In this document: piece after piece, positions 54,901 through 60,503 of the stretch
How positions within the stretch are numbered: position 1 is the stretch's first letter
Layout of the letters: every line of letters begins with the position of its first letter
Origin: Agapetus fuscipes
Taxonomy: Eukaryota > Arthropoda > Insecta > Trichoptera > Glossosomatidae
DNA length: 64,000 nt
Direction: 5' to 3'
Assembly: GCA_951799405.1 (NCBI GenBank)
Contig: OX637345.1
Location: 2,852,001-2,916,000 of the forward strand
The notes under the pieces: model-generated
Told to the model about the DNA's origin: nothing
What the model saw: the letters and a program-made list of their open reading frames with translations, nothing else
The model's database searches: none
Program-made: the position numbers and the translations under genes

Positions 54901-55230
54901 TAGATAGATTGGGAAATAAGAGAAAAGTTATAGTTTTTCTTACTTTGACATATATTTAAAAAAAATGACTGTATAAAATTGAACACCCACTCCAAAAGAT
55001 CCTTGAAAAGAGAGTGTGATAAATCGTGATTGTGTTTTTGAAATGTATTGTTGTGGTGGTATACCTGAAACACCGTGACAGTCGCCCACAGGATATTATT
55101 GAAGTGCTTCCTGTCACACTCGCACCGCGGATGCTGCGCCACGATCTCAGGACACGTGCACTCCCTTTCGGCCCCGCTGTCCTCGACGTACTTGCAAAAC
55201 TTACCGCCGAACAGGTACATGCCCAGTATA
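26445..55230 (-). CDS. Ca-alpha1T: T-type (Cav3) voltage-gated calcium channel alpha-1 subunit, 3' half, 17 exons
   Basis: This is the pore-forming subunit of a low-voltage-activated calcium channel in the plasma membrane, which carries transient inward current near rest. Seventeen exons on the minus strand splice with GT-AG borders and matching phases into about 1808 codons plus stop. Seen in order: end of II S5, II pore (TQEDWN), II S6, a long II-III linker, domain III (S4 [10 protein letters not shown]; pore SSRDGWV), the III-IV linker, domain IV (S4 [13 protein letters not shown]; pore ATGDNWN) and the C-terminus starting LMKHLEES. Aspartates in the III and IV filters are known to mark T-type channels; L- and N-type channels have glutamates. 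No IQ motif is seen, as expected for Cav3. Domain I and II S1-S4 are absent from the window, so the gene is partial here. Ca-alpha1T is the Drosophila name for this ortholog group. Confidence 0.96.
28477..28714. mobile_element. MITE C copy 2 (termini AGGTAAAACTGAATA), TSD TAA
   Basis: 238 bp with perfect terminal inverted repeats starting AGGTAAAAC and a nearly palindromic interior. It is flanked by TAA on both sides (28474-28476, 28715-28717). The three-base TWA target duplication fits PIF/Harbinger-type MITEs. Confidence 0.8.
29195..29483. mobile_element. MITE D, inverted termini GGGGCYGTCCATAWATTACG
   Basis: 289 bp with imperfect inverted termini (GGGGCCGTCCATAAATTACG and its complement with two changes). 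The interior has C-runs (12 and 7) flanking AATGACC-type sequence. No coding capacity. The flanks are T-rich on both sides, so the target duplication is unclear. Confidence 0.7.
29635..29975 (-). pseudogene. Decayed LINE reverse-transcriptase C-terminal fragment
   Basis: The minus strand encodes [20 protein letters not shown] and, in another frame, [19 protein letters not shown]. This is the usual tail of CR1/L2-like LINE proteins. Frameshifts make it a relic. It abuts the end of the minisatellite. Confidence 0.7.
29979..31395 (-). repeat. 74-bp minisatellite, about 19 copies, each with an exon end and splice donor
   Basis: Each unit read on the minus strand holds CTGGAGAGGGAGATGGATAT, ATGCCTCTCAGCAAG and then the donor GTAACACC. 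This is an internally deleted copy of the end of the adjacent coding exon together with its 5' splice site and first intron bases. Two units are 71 bp (near 30122 and 30713) and four carry a CATT variant. An in-frame TAG precedes CTGGAG in each unit, so reading through would stop translation. Confidence 0.95.
31396..31551 (-). CDS. Ca-alpha1T: Cav3 exon: proximal C-terminus (LMKHLEES), parent of the downstream minisatellite
   Basis: Fifty-two codons, phase 0 both ends; acceptor tgccgcag. It opens [18 protein letters not shown], the conserved Cav3 post-S6 helix, and is strongly Glu/Met-rich ([17 protein letters not shown]). It ends in TLSK before the donor GTAACA. The last part of the exon, the donor and about 20 intronic bases are copied about 19 times in tandem immediately downstream (29979-31395). 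Confidence 0.93.
31757..31986 (-). CDS. Ca-alpha1T: Cav3 exon: domain IV selectivity filter and S6
   Basis: 230 nt, phase 1 start (acceptor ctgttgcag), phase 0 end before GTGAGA. It encodes [20 protein letters not shown], the filter ATGDNWNG with the T-type aspartate, a cysteine-rich loop ([12 protein letters not shown]) and S6 ([20 protein letters not shown]). A 'gcatgctcc' stretch follows the acceptor. Confidence 0.98.
32034..32094 (+). repeat. SINE-alpha head fragment inside a channel intron
   Basis: GTTGATAGCTCAGTTGGTAG then AGTGCTTGTATTCCATGCTG; ends before the B box. Confidence 0.7.
32185..32754 (-). CDS. Ca-alpha1T: Cav3 exon: domain IV S1-S5
   Basis: 570 nt, phase 1 at both ends, the largest membrane-domain exon. 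It encodes PYYSNYS, S1 ([19 protein letters not shown]), S2 ([20 protein letters not shown]), S3 ([20 protein letters not shown]), the S4 sensor ([20 protein letters not shown]) and S5 ([19 protein letters not shown]). It then gives a short turret with two cysteines (LECSDEVPC). All segments match Cav3 domain IV. Confidence 0.98.
33155..33408 (-). mobile_element. SINE-alpha copy, reverse, internally deleted
   Basis: CAACTAAGCTACACATACAG to GCATTCTACCAACAGCTTTC; the GGCCGGCC segment is missing. Confidence 0.8.
33550..33622 (+). pseudogene. Short LINE tail with (ATC)n, 7 bp from a splice donor
   Basis: Matches the 3' ends at 23660 and 40715 (GCACCCTTGAGATGGTCATG, AATGGCGCCACAGG), then ATCATCATC. 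It ends where the domain III S6 exon donor begins. Confidence 0.6.
33629..33821 (-). CDS. Ca-alpha1T: Cav3 exon: domain III S6 and III-IV linker
   Basis: 193 nt, phase 0 start, phase 1 end before GTAAGT. It encodes S6 ([20 protein letters not shown]), the conserved [17 protein letters not shown] and a basic helix running to MEKKRR. The split lysine codon joins domain IV. This linker is the Cav3 counterpart of the inactivation-gate linker. Confidence 0.97.
34247..34465 (-). CDS. Ca-alpha1T: Cav3 exon: domain III turret and selectivity filter
   Basis: Seventy-three codons, phase 0 both ends; acceptor gtgttttcag, donor GTGAGA. It opens [11 protein letters not shown], has a glycosylation-type NKT site in the turret, then the pore helix and filter [12 protein letters not shown]. 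The filter aspartate is the T-type signature for domain III. It ends [12 protein letters not shown]. Confidence 0.97.
34939..35100 (-). CDS. Ca-alpha1T: Cav3 exon: domain III S4-S5
   Basis: Fifty-four codons, phase 0 both ends; acceptor atttttcag, donor GTGAGT. It encodes the S4 voltage sensor with regularly spaced arginines ([14 protein letters not shown]), the S4-S5 linker ([18 protein letters not shown]) and S5 ([18 protein letters not shown]). Confidence 0.97.
35280..35538 (+). repeat. LINE-3' module copy, GATTA subfamily
   Basis: TTCTTGACTTATGGTTTGAG to GTAACTTAGATTAGG; intronic. Confidence 0.8.
35993..36142 (-). CDS. Ca-alpha1T: Cav3 exon: domain III S3
   Basis: Fifty codons, phase 0 both ends; acceptor tgttccag, donor GTGAGA. 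It encodes the S2-S3 loop ([19 protein letters not shown]) and S3 with the conserved aspartate ([19 protein letters not shown]), ending SPRIFGILR at the start of S4. A satellite-like tandem array begins about 20 bp upstream of the acceptor. Confidence 0.96.
36160..37140 (+). repeat. Irregular intronic satellite with ATCTGTGTGGTATCT motifs
   Basis: Repeated GTGCCATCTGTGTGGTAGTA, TCTCATAAAATAGGTGAGT and AAGAAAATGGAAAGCAGTAT modules in units of roughly 110-120 bp. The array fills the intron between the III S3 and III S1-S2 exons and is interrupted at 36488-36735 by a LINE-3' module copy. Confidence 0.85.
36488..36736 (-). repeat. LINE-3' module copy inside the intronic satellite
   Basis: Reverse, near full length, from TAATAATAATCTATAATC to CCTATAAGTCAAGGA. 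It interrupts the array at 36160-37140. Confidence 0.88.
37360..37552 (-). CDS. Ca-alpha1T: Cav3 exon: domain III S1-S2
   Basis: 193 nt, phase 2 start (acceptor gttttttag), phase 0 end before GTTAGT. It encodes S1 ([20 protein letters not shown]), the extracellular loop [13 protein letters not shown] and S2 ([14 protein letters not shown]) of domain III, close to the family pattern. Confidence 0.96.
37612..38113 (+). mobile_element. Composite SINE beta-alpha, copy 1
   Basis: SINE-beta (A box TAGCTCAGTGG, B box GGTTCGATTCCC) runs to CAAGCTCGTAAAAAGGTCGA, then SINE-alpha starts (TAGCTCAATTGGTAGAATG). The alpha part lacks the segment between the B box and GTTTACTCAGCC. The same junction and deletion occur at 63370. 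Confidence 0.88.
38487..38738 (+). repeat. LINE-3' module copy, GATTA subfamily
   Basis: TCCTAGACTTATAGGTTGCT to CAGCTTAGATTAGATTAGA; about 100 bp from an inverted copy. Confidence 0.85.
38838..39091 (-). repeat. LINE-3' module copy, GATTATA subfamily, inverted
   Basis: Starts (reverse) CTATAATCTATAATCTAAG and ends CCTATAAGTCAAGGAA. Its sequence is nearly the same as the intact LINE's own module. Confidence 0.88.
39219..39579 (-). CDS. Ca-alpha1T: Cav3 exon: end of II-III linker into domain III
   Basis: 361 nt, phase 1 start, phase 2 end before GTGAGT. It has a Gln/His-rich stretch ([10 protein letters not shown]), then [20 protein letters not shown] and [10 protein letters not shown]. The last part is the conserved pre-S1 segment of Cav3 domain III and continues as [15 protein letters not shown] in the next exon. 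Acceptor is caccaacag. Confidence 0.92.
39617..40040 (+). mobile_element. SINE-beta, full 5S rRNA-headed copy
   Basis: The first 118 bases (39617-39734) are a complete 5S-rRNA-like sequence: CGGTTCCCATCAGATCACCG, AAGTTAAGCAACATTGGGCG and the C-box-like TACTTGGATGGGTGACCG. Its ends GCCGACGA and TCGTTGGC pair. A tRNA-like module (GACCGGTCCGTAGTCCAGTG) follows directly, then the common body (GAAAGGTCCATCCAACCTTA, GCAGAGGGCTCTTGAGGTGT) and an ATTATT-type tail. A working 5S gene is unlikely: no T-run terminator and the SINE body is fused. Confidence 0.88.
40225..40790 (+). pseudogene. Two fused LINE C-terminal fragments with (ATC)n tail
   Basis: The first part ends [20 protein letters not shown]. 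At about 40570 a second family takes over with [40 protein letters not shown] and a stop, followed by a CATCATCAT tail. Confidence 0.75.
40791..40918 (+). pseudogene. LINE 3'-end fragment abutting a channel exon
   Basis: Contains AAGCGCCCTTGGAGTGACTA and GAGCGCTATAAAGAAATCGC, seen again in reverse at 4140-4200. It ends almost at the donor of the exon at 40919-41066. Confidence 0.55.
40919..41066 (-). CDS. Ca-alpha1T: Cav3 exon: II-III linker
   Basis: 148 nt, phase 0 start (acceptor ctttcag, [11 protein letters not shown]) and phase 1 end before GTACAA. It encodes a linker ending in [10 protein letters not shown], whose split glycine codon joins the next exon. A LINE 3' tail lies within about 20 bp of the donor on the intron side. 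Confidence 0.78.
41224..42070 (-). pseudogene. Decayed CR1/L2-like LINE, internally triplicated
   Basis: Minus strand fragments include [38 protein letters not shown] and [21 protein letters not shown] segment of roughly 130-160 bp (GTGCAAATTTGATCGCGAG to GGGAAAACATGTCTGCCAG) appears three times between 41290 and 41710. Confidence 0.7.
42254..42450 (-). CDS. Ca-alpha1T: Cav3 exon: II-III linker
   Basis: 197 nt, phase 1 start (acceptor ccttttag) and phase 0 end before GTAATA. It encodes a linker with a short internal repeat, [17 protein letters not shown], preceded by [14 protein letters not shown]. No recognised domain. Confidence 0.78.
42536..42725 (-). mobile_element. Penelope-like terminal fragment plus local duplication
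   Basis: The minus strand reads CTGAAGATGGGAGGTACTGC then TTCTCCCGAAACTGGTCGTG and an A-rich end with AATAAA. The CTGAAGA, stem, GAAAC layout matches the other foldback copies in this window. About 80 bp (CCTCCCATCTTCAGGTGTAA onwards) is duplicated in tandem. Confidence 0.5.
42908..43112 (-). repeat. LINE-3' module copy, 5'-truncated
   Basis: AATCTAATCTAATCTAAGT to TTGGCAAAGTGAACCATTG; lacks the usual start. Confidence 0.8.
43543..44068 (-). CDS. Ca-alpha1T: Cav3 exon: II-III linker, serine/lysine-rich
   Basis: 526 nt, phase 0 start ([13 protein letters not shown]) and phase 1 end before GTAAGT. It encodes a low-complexity cytoplasmic linker rich in Ser, Asn, Lys and Asp, with a basic patch [14 protein letters not shown] resembling basophilic kinase sites. 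Acceptor is tttttgcag. No known domain is seen; assignment rests on position, phase and the open frame. Confidence 0.82.
44482..44650. mobile_element. MITE E copy 2, 169 bp, inverted
   Basis: Same interior as 9000-9168 in reverse (GACGAGATAGCGATTTATGT, TAAGGTGTATTGTGATTTTT), same length; lies between two channel exons. Confidence 0.78.
44741..45103 (-). CDS. Ca-alpha1T: Cav3 exon: histidine-rich II-III linker segment
   Basis: 121 codons, phase 0 both ends; acceptor catttcag before CCCGAA, donor GTAAGT. Its first half is strikingly rich in histidine, lysine, asparagine and arginine (for example [14 protein letters not shown] and [12 protein letters not shown]). The second half is serine/threonine-rich, with [18 protein letters not shown] at the end. 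It is cytoplasmic linker between domains II and III. Cav3 proteins often have histidine-rich linker stretches; this one could bind metal or sense pH, but that is inference. Confidence 0.82.
45208..45430 (+). repeat. Tandem repeat of about 57 bp, four copies
   Basis: Units contain GAGACAGATGGCTGGCACAA and CAAGGCACTGCCTTTACAAG. The sequence resembles a tandemly amplified retroelement tail, but the source is not identified. Confidence 0.8.
45431..47710. other. Channel intron, AT-rich, nothing further recognised
   Basis: A tRNA-like SINE fragment near 45475-45540. The rest is unique-looking intron. Confidence 0.5.
47711..47845 (-). CDS. Ca-alpha1T: Cav3 exon: start of II-III linker
   Basis: Forty-five codons, phase 0 both ends, acceptor tttttttcag, donor GTAACC. 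It begins [16 protein letters not shown], a charged helix-like stretch directly after II S6, and continues with an acidic serine-rich segment ([13 protein letters not shown]). It is cytoplasmic. It was recognised by phase and by the continuation [16 protein letters not shown]. Confidence 0.88.
48057..48678 (+). pseudogene. 5'-truncated copy of the RTE-like LINE, TSD TTAGTA
   Basis: Carries the last part of the LINE ORF (RWFGHLER homologue, GRGRPRKVW), a small deletion causing a frameshift near 48205, the same 3' UTR and the module with (GATTATA)n tail. It is flanked by TTAGTA (48051-48056, 48679-48684). Confidence 0.9.
48705..48866 (+). repeat. SINE-alpha 3' half
   Basis: ACAAGATATGAGCACCAGCC to ATACATGTGGAGCTTAGTC; follows the truncated LINE directly. 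Confidence 0.75.
48920..49175 (-). pseudogene. Second RTE-like LINE tail, (GTTACA)n end
   Basis: The minus strand encodes [19 protein letters not shown] and [20 protein letters not shown], related to but distinct from the intact LINE's C-terminus. It ends in a short GTTACA repeat. It lies directly downstream of the II S6 exon. Confidence 0.8.
49290..49445 (-). CDS. Ca-alpha1T: Cav3 exon: domain II filter and S6
   Basis: Fifty-two codons, phase 0 at both ends. It carries the domain II selectivity filter TQEDWN, whose glutamate is the second residue of the EEDD ring, then S6 ending [19 protein letters not shown], which leads into the II-III linker. The acceptor is gttgcag and the donor GTAAAA. 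A decayed RTE-like LINE tail lies in the intron just 3' of it. Confidence 0.96.
50281..50420. mobile_element. MITE F copy
   Basis: ATATAGAAGCAAAGGCGGTT and TTGCCACCTTTGATTCTATA; interior AGATTTTCG palindrome. Confidence 0.7.
51195..51340. mobile_element. MITE F copy
   Basis: AGTCATCTAAAACTAAAAAC at the left with CGGCAATCTAGG, and GATCGCCACCTTTGGTTC at the right. Confidence 0.65.
51425..51680 (+). repeat. SINE-alpha copy, diverged
   Basis: AGGGTTCGATTCCCAACGAG and CTCAGTGGTTGGTGTAAGGC; A box lost. Confidence 0.65.
53656..54357 (+). CDS. Harbinger accessory DNA-binding protein (MADF/BESS), 5'-damaged
   Basis: 233 codons as annotated from the first in-frame ATG. The N-terminus has [18 protein letters not shown] and [13 protein letters not shown], the second half of a MADF (Myb/SANT-like) domain. 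A BESS-like motif follows ([20 protein letters not shown]), then a Pro/Ser-rich tail. The start of MADF ([13 protein letters not shown]) is readable just upstream at about 53618-53659, but in another frame and followed by a stop. So about 20 residues are lost, or an intron lies there. Such proteins are encoded beside PIF/Harbinger transposases and help DNA binding or nuclear entry. Confidence 0.8.
   Translation: MVIIHNSKKKWKNIRDCYNKEYKKEKTTPSGSGARKGARYIYFSRLSFLQNSVSNKDTTTNIEEQNEKQSEETSELNANATEATEIRPPKRKKTQVPEEKIAVLIEKSIESRKHFQNELQKNSITKQDDDKLFCLSLYKELKKLPENRRLATKIELLQVIQKGQSLPPPVRYNTQQITPTYWQGQQYTSPQGYFTTSGSSPPVPAPSPSPSQFSSGSQSPTVIENIYADFEEQ
54365..54655 (-). pseudogene. Harbinger transposase, N-terminal exon only
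   Basis: Ninety-six codons with [38 protein letters not shown] and [13 protein letters not shown], the conserved N-terminal part of DDE_4-type (Harbinger/ALP1-like) transposases. It stops at what looks like the exon 1 donor (TTTAAG before GTAAGA). The catalytic DDE part is missing because the facing ORF ends 7 bp away, so an internal deletion is likely. It converges with the MADF/BESS ORF. Confidence 0.85.
55065..55230 (-). CDS. Ca-alpha1T: Cav3 exon: end of domain II S5, turret and pore helix
   Basis: The exon opens in phase 2 and encodes the S5 end ([11 protein letters not shown]), an extracellular turret and the pore helix [13 protein letters not shown]. It ends in phase 0 before GTATAC and joins the next exon to give [13 protein letters not shown], the Cav3 continuity. 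The turret holds five cysteines (KFC, ECTC, RCEC). In invertebrate Cav3 genes this region is known to be alternatively spliced in some species. The acceptor side is odd: no polypyrimidine tract, but GC-rich tandem GCCATTTTG motifs, and the frame stays open upstream to an ATG at 55349. Upstream domain II exons are not visible in the window. Confidence 0.9.
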
Positions 55231-55244
55231 CTGTGGTGCGGCCG

Positions 55245-55320
55245 CCATTTTGTTGCGAGGGCGACGCCATTTTGTGTGCGAGCGACGCCATTTTGTGCGG
55301 CCATTTCGTGTAGAGTGACG
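55245..55320 (+). promoter_or_regulatory. Tandem GCCATTTTG motifs next to the domain II turret exon
   Basis: Four copies (GCCGCCATTTTGTTGCGAG, GACGCCATTTTGTGTGCGAG, GACGCCATTTTGTGCGG, GGCCATTTCGTG) spaced about 20 bp in a GC-rich island. GCCAT is the core of YY1/Pho sites. Function is inferred only. Confidence 0.45.
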
Positions 55321-55682
55321 TCGGCGGGTGTGTGAGGTGGAGGGGGCATAGAATGAGAATATGATTCGTAACAATATCTACTGTCATTGGAGAGGCCTTA
55401 TCAGATGCAGCGCATTCTACCCGGATTGTCTATGGATTACTGGACAAACATTAATTGATTATATATGTTTTCTTAAAAATAAATTACTTAAATACTGTTT
55501 CTTTTCACTCAAAATATCAATTTATTTCAATTATAGATTACTAACGTTTCGACCTCAATCAATATAATTTTTCAAAAAGTTAAGACACAAAAAAGTTAAT
55601 ACACAACGAAAGCACGAAAGAGCTATGCTACACATATGTACATAAGACTGTCAGATCGGATACGAAATACCGAAATACGTAG

Positions 55683-55975
55683 AAGATCGGGAGTTGCTGA
55701 CATAGTCAAAAGAGTGGTAAAGCAGAAGTGGTCGTGAGCAGGGCATGTAGCCAGATTGAGCGAACAAAGATGGACGAAAAGAGTGGTAGAATGGAGACCT
55801 CGTGAAGATTTAAGAACTAGAGGAAGGCCTCTTACACGATGGTCAGATGATATTAAAAGAGTTGCTGGTGACTGGATGCAGAGAGCCCAGGACAGAGACG
55901 CCTGGAGAGATATGGGGGAGGCCTATGTCCAGCAGTGGACAAGAAGTGTCTGACTAAGTAAGTAAGTAAGTAATA
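55683..55975 (+). pseudogene. LINE ORF C-terminal fragment with (TAAG)n tail
   Basis: Encodes KRVVEWRPREDLRTRGRPLT and RWSDDIKRVAGDWMQRAQDR, ending in VQQWTRSV and a TAAG repeat. A stop interrupts the 5' part. It belongs to the same family as 11955-12215. Confidence 0.8.
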
Positions 55976-56935
55976 CAGAAACCATAAAAAATATAATATC
56001 ACAAAATTACTTTACAAACTAATTTAATTTCGACCCGGTGCTGGGTAGAAAAAAACATAGACAAACCGGGTAGAATGGTTGCAGATTGAGTATATTGTGA
56101 AATGACTGTTAGGCGTTGTCGATGGTGAAAACACGATGGCGCTGAAGGTAGGCGAGTCTTAAAAATCATCGTTATCATTTACTCTATGATAAAAATCCTC
56201 TTTTGATTTTTGTGAGGCTTGTAGGTATGATTTGAGTTTACCGTCTGTTGGTTAAATGTTGGATTAAAAAAAAAAAACAACCGATTTCATTGACTTTGAC
56301 TTTGATCAAATAGTTTTTATTGTTGAATTTTGATAGAAGCGGTAAATTGATTGTTGAAAGTTTCAAAAAGAAAAGCTATAAGTAAGCTTTAAAATTGTTC
56401 CATTTCTATAAATACAGAAAAAAATCACACAAATATTACATTGCCTTTTGTACAAACAATGCAATTTTAATATTGTTTGTAATTGTATTGTAAGACAGTT
56501 ATGCAAAGAAAAGAAACAAACTCGTAGAGTCCAAAAAAAAATCAAATCAAACATTTAATTGAATTTCGTACTATTTTTTTTCTTATTTCAAGACAGTGGA
56601 TGATTGTACCTATTCATATTAAATCAATTGATACAGGGCGTTCGCCTAACTTCAGTGACGTCATGTAAAAACATTTAGAAAGCCTTTTCCTCTGACAGTA
56701 GGTATTGCTTGTACACATGATTTGATTGGTATTATTTCATGTATCGCAATGTAGTTTTTAGGTGTTTCAAGCACAGTTACTAGCAATGTTTTTTTTATTC
56801 AGGGTTTTCTACATTTAGTCAACAAACCAAAAAAAAAAGTACATCCATTTTTAATAGATAACCATTAAGATATGCACAGATGGTAAAAGCAATATAATTT
56901 AATAAGAGTTTTAGGCTTACACGGCCGGCTGATGA

Positions 56936-57156
56936 TGCTGGAGTGATGCTTTCCGGGATCTGTTGCCGTGGTCTGTGGGAGCTGGAGCTTCCGGACGTTT
57001 CGCCCATTTCTACGATGGGCTTCTTCAGCGTGAAGTATGATGATGATGATGATCTTGATGAGAACTTCGAAGCCCATCGTAGAAATAGGCGAAACGTCCG
57101 GAAGCTCCAGCTCTCACAGACCACGGCAACAGATCCCGGAAAGCATCACTCCAGCA
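56936..57156. mobile_element. Foldback element, about 87-bp arms, same family as 8335
   Basis: Same arm sequence as 8335-8519 but the inverted repeat is longer and includes the GCCCAT/ATGGGC hairpin and GAAACGTCC in both arms. Confidence 0.88.
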
Positions 57157-60100
57157 ATATAATTATTTAACTTTTTTTTTAAAAATAAAAATGAAATGAT
57201 AGATAAAAGTTATCACAATGCATCTGCGTTTTACATCTATGTAAAGCCAACTTTTTAAATTATAGCATTTAAAAATTCACACATTTTCGATTTCCGGTAA
57301 ACAGGGCTTTTTATTTATTTAAGCGAACCTATGTGACGTCAACGGACCTATCGCGGCTAATATTTCGCCAAAGTTCGCCGAGCCGCAGGTAGCTGAAGGA
57401 AGGTCTTGTGACGTCATAACCAGCCAAGCAAGTGACACTGCGTTTTAGCTGGTCTCGATTTTTCGGCAAATGGCCTCAGAACATTATTTTTATAAGTTTT
57501 TTGACTAAATGTAGATTTTTTTTGTTAATACTAAATATACCAGTTTTTTTCGTGCTTCAATATTTACTTATCTACTAATAAACGACGATTTACGAATCAT
57601 AGAGGTAAAATCTATGGTGAAGAAAAAAAATGTAATTCTTAAAAGCTACTGCAATAACATTTTGCTTAAAGCAATAGTTTTTCATTTAAAATAATAGAAA
57701 AATTGTTTTTTTTTTTTTAATTAAGTAACCTCTACCATACGTAAATTTATACTTTTTATTTCTACGTTGAATGATTTTTCATGTTTTGGTTTGTTCGTAA
57801 ATTTAAAAAATTCGGATTTCAAATAAAGTACATAAAAATATTGTACAAATTGAGTTGTTCCTGAGAAATAATCTGGATGATTAAAGAATACAATTTTTTT
57901 TTCCATTTTTTTAGGTATTTCAAAATTCTATACACGTTTTTTTGAAAATTCAATGATATAAATTTGACGTTTTGTTGCGTGAATGTTTTGATTTCTTATT
58001 TTGTGTGAGAATAAAAAAAATCTAAGAAATAAAATAAATACGTCATTAAAAATATGTTCTTTTCTTAAAATATGGGGTATATATGGAGCAAAATTATAAA
58101 TATAGCTTATCGTCAAATTTACGCTTAAACTGAAATGAAGACCGTCTGTTACGGATTTTTAAAATTCTTTAGGTGATATTTTGACGCTAAGAAATGTTTA
58201 TAATAGTAATCCAATCTATTTTTGGGTCTTATATTGTGTTTTTGAATTCCAGGAATAAATACTTCTAATTTGGAAATTACTATGGTTTTTACTACATACG
58301 TATGAAATGTTTTTTTTTTGTTTAATTTTTAATATTTACAAAATATATTTATTTATGAAACAGTGGTCCTCTTTAATAAAATTTATATTGAAACAATTTT
58401 TTTTTCGGAAAATACGGTACTTTCCATTCTTTCACGTTAAATATTTGTATTTATTAATGACCGCAATATTTTCATCTACTTTCCCTATTTGATGATTTCC
58501 CAAGAGAAATAAACGCTGCTTTTGTATGTATTTATGTTATGTTGGCAATCAGAAAAAAACGGTTTTCTTAATTGATATTAATTCCTCTACAAATATTTGT
58601 AGTTACCAAATGTTTTCTAAAATAGTTAAATGAGAATACAATCTAAGAAATGTAGTTTTAATTTTTGTAAAATTATTATTATTACAAAAGATATGAGTGT
58701 TGGAAGTTGATGGATTTTGCGATGTACGCGCTTAATTTAAACGCATATTTAAACAAAAAATATTTTGTCACATTTTTATTATTATTATTTTTTTATTTAA
58801 AGATGGTATATTTATTATTATTTAACCAGAAAGAGCAACATAATATATTCTCTCATTTTTAATTAATTTAATTCAGGAAATACGTTGAATAACAAATGAA
58901 CAATAAAACGAATTTTACGTATTCCATTTTTAAAATCATTTGCCGTAAAAATATGTTTTTTTCAAAATGGCTTTTAAATAATTTACTGTTTTTTAAATTG
59001 TAAAAAAATGAGTGTTAATTTTTTTTAGAAAAATTCAAATTGCCACGGAACGATCTGGGTTTTGTGATGACGCATTTTCATCTCGTTTGCTGGAAAATGG
59101 AGTGATGAAATATTAATCATCCGATGAAATTTTAATGCCCGACGAAAGCCTAATGCGGAATCGTTGACAGGTGATGAACTTTCGTTTTAAATTCGTCACA
59201 TGATGAAAATGGCAATTGTATACATCATTTCATCAAGGTTTTTTTTTGCTTATTGTAACTTTTATGATGAAATGATTTTGAAAAATAAAGCAAGTTTTTA
59301 TAAAAAAGCAAAAATCATTAACCATTATCTAGAAATTTTTCGTAAGACCTTTTTTCAATGGATGAGATTAGTTAAATATTTTTTCGGTTTTAAGCTGAGT
59401 AAATGGCAATGAACTCGACACAAATTAAATGTGTATTTACACGGCCGGAATGCTAGGAAAAAGGCAAACATACACTTATATTGGTTGCTAAGAGCCCTCG
59501 TCACTTAGAAGTGTGATGTTTACCCGGCGACAAAAAATCTGTTTTGGAATTTTTAATTCAGTACGCCAACTCGATTTAATAATTTTAAAATATTGCGTTA
59601 CATTATTTTAGAAAAAAAAACGTACAAAAAGCCTGTGAAAGTTTTTCATGAAAAAAGGAGATTTTATTAGGCGTTTATTTATTGTTAAACTGAATGCTTA
59701 AAGTAACTACATAATTTAATTTGCTTATCTGATGAAAAAAAAAGAGATCAAAACTAAGTTCTTTTAGACGAAATTGGGTTAAAATAATATTTATCTAAAA
59801 ATTTACTTTAGAGCACTTTGCATAAAGATGAAATTTTCTTAAGCATGGATTTAGTTTATGGGTGTAAGAAAATCTAGAAAAAATTATCATTATCAGATGG
59901 TTAAAATTTTATACAGTGTACACATTTACGGAGTGTAAATTAATTTTTACGCATTGATTAAAAATTTCATTTTTTTTAAATAAAAAAATATATTTAAATG
60001 AAGTTTGCTTGAGTTTTAATTTCATATCTAAGTAACAGTTACAAAAAGTTTACGTGTAACAAATATTAGATATATTTTCACTTTTTAGGATTACCACAAA

Positions 60101-60342
60101 TATGTGTAAATTACATATTATGTGGATTCTTGTATTCATATAGATTTGTGTGTTGTTTTAAATTTAAATTAACAAAAAAAAAATATTTTATTGGAAGAGA
60201 AGAATAAGATAAAAGTGTATTTTTTTGCAGAGAAAAATTTACAAAATGAAACGTTTGTAAAAAAAGTTTTTACGATGGTTTAACATAAAACTATGCACGT
60301 TTTTTCCCTGTTTTTCGTTTTTTTTTTTAATTCAAAGAAATG

Positions 60343-60503
60343 TGTCGTATGGAACCAAAAGCTGAAGATTCAGGAGTTTTTTCGAAAACGAGATAAATAT
60401 TTATTTACAGAATATTTGCATAACAAGCTCTTTTCATAATTTTTATGATATAATTGTCGAATAAAAAAAAATCAAGATTATTCCTAGCTTTTGGTTCAAT
60501 ACC
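60343..60503. mobile_element. MITE F-like copy
   Basis: GTCGTATGGAACCAAAAGCT and AGCTTTTGGTTCAATACCAC ends. Confidence 0.55.

Noticed and set aside
56144..56280. A short exon near GATGGCGCTGAAGGTAGG
   Set aside because: Open frame too short and no Cav3 similarity on either strand.
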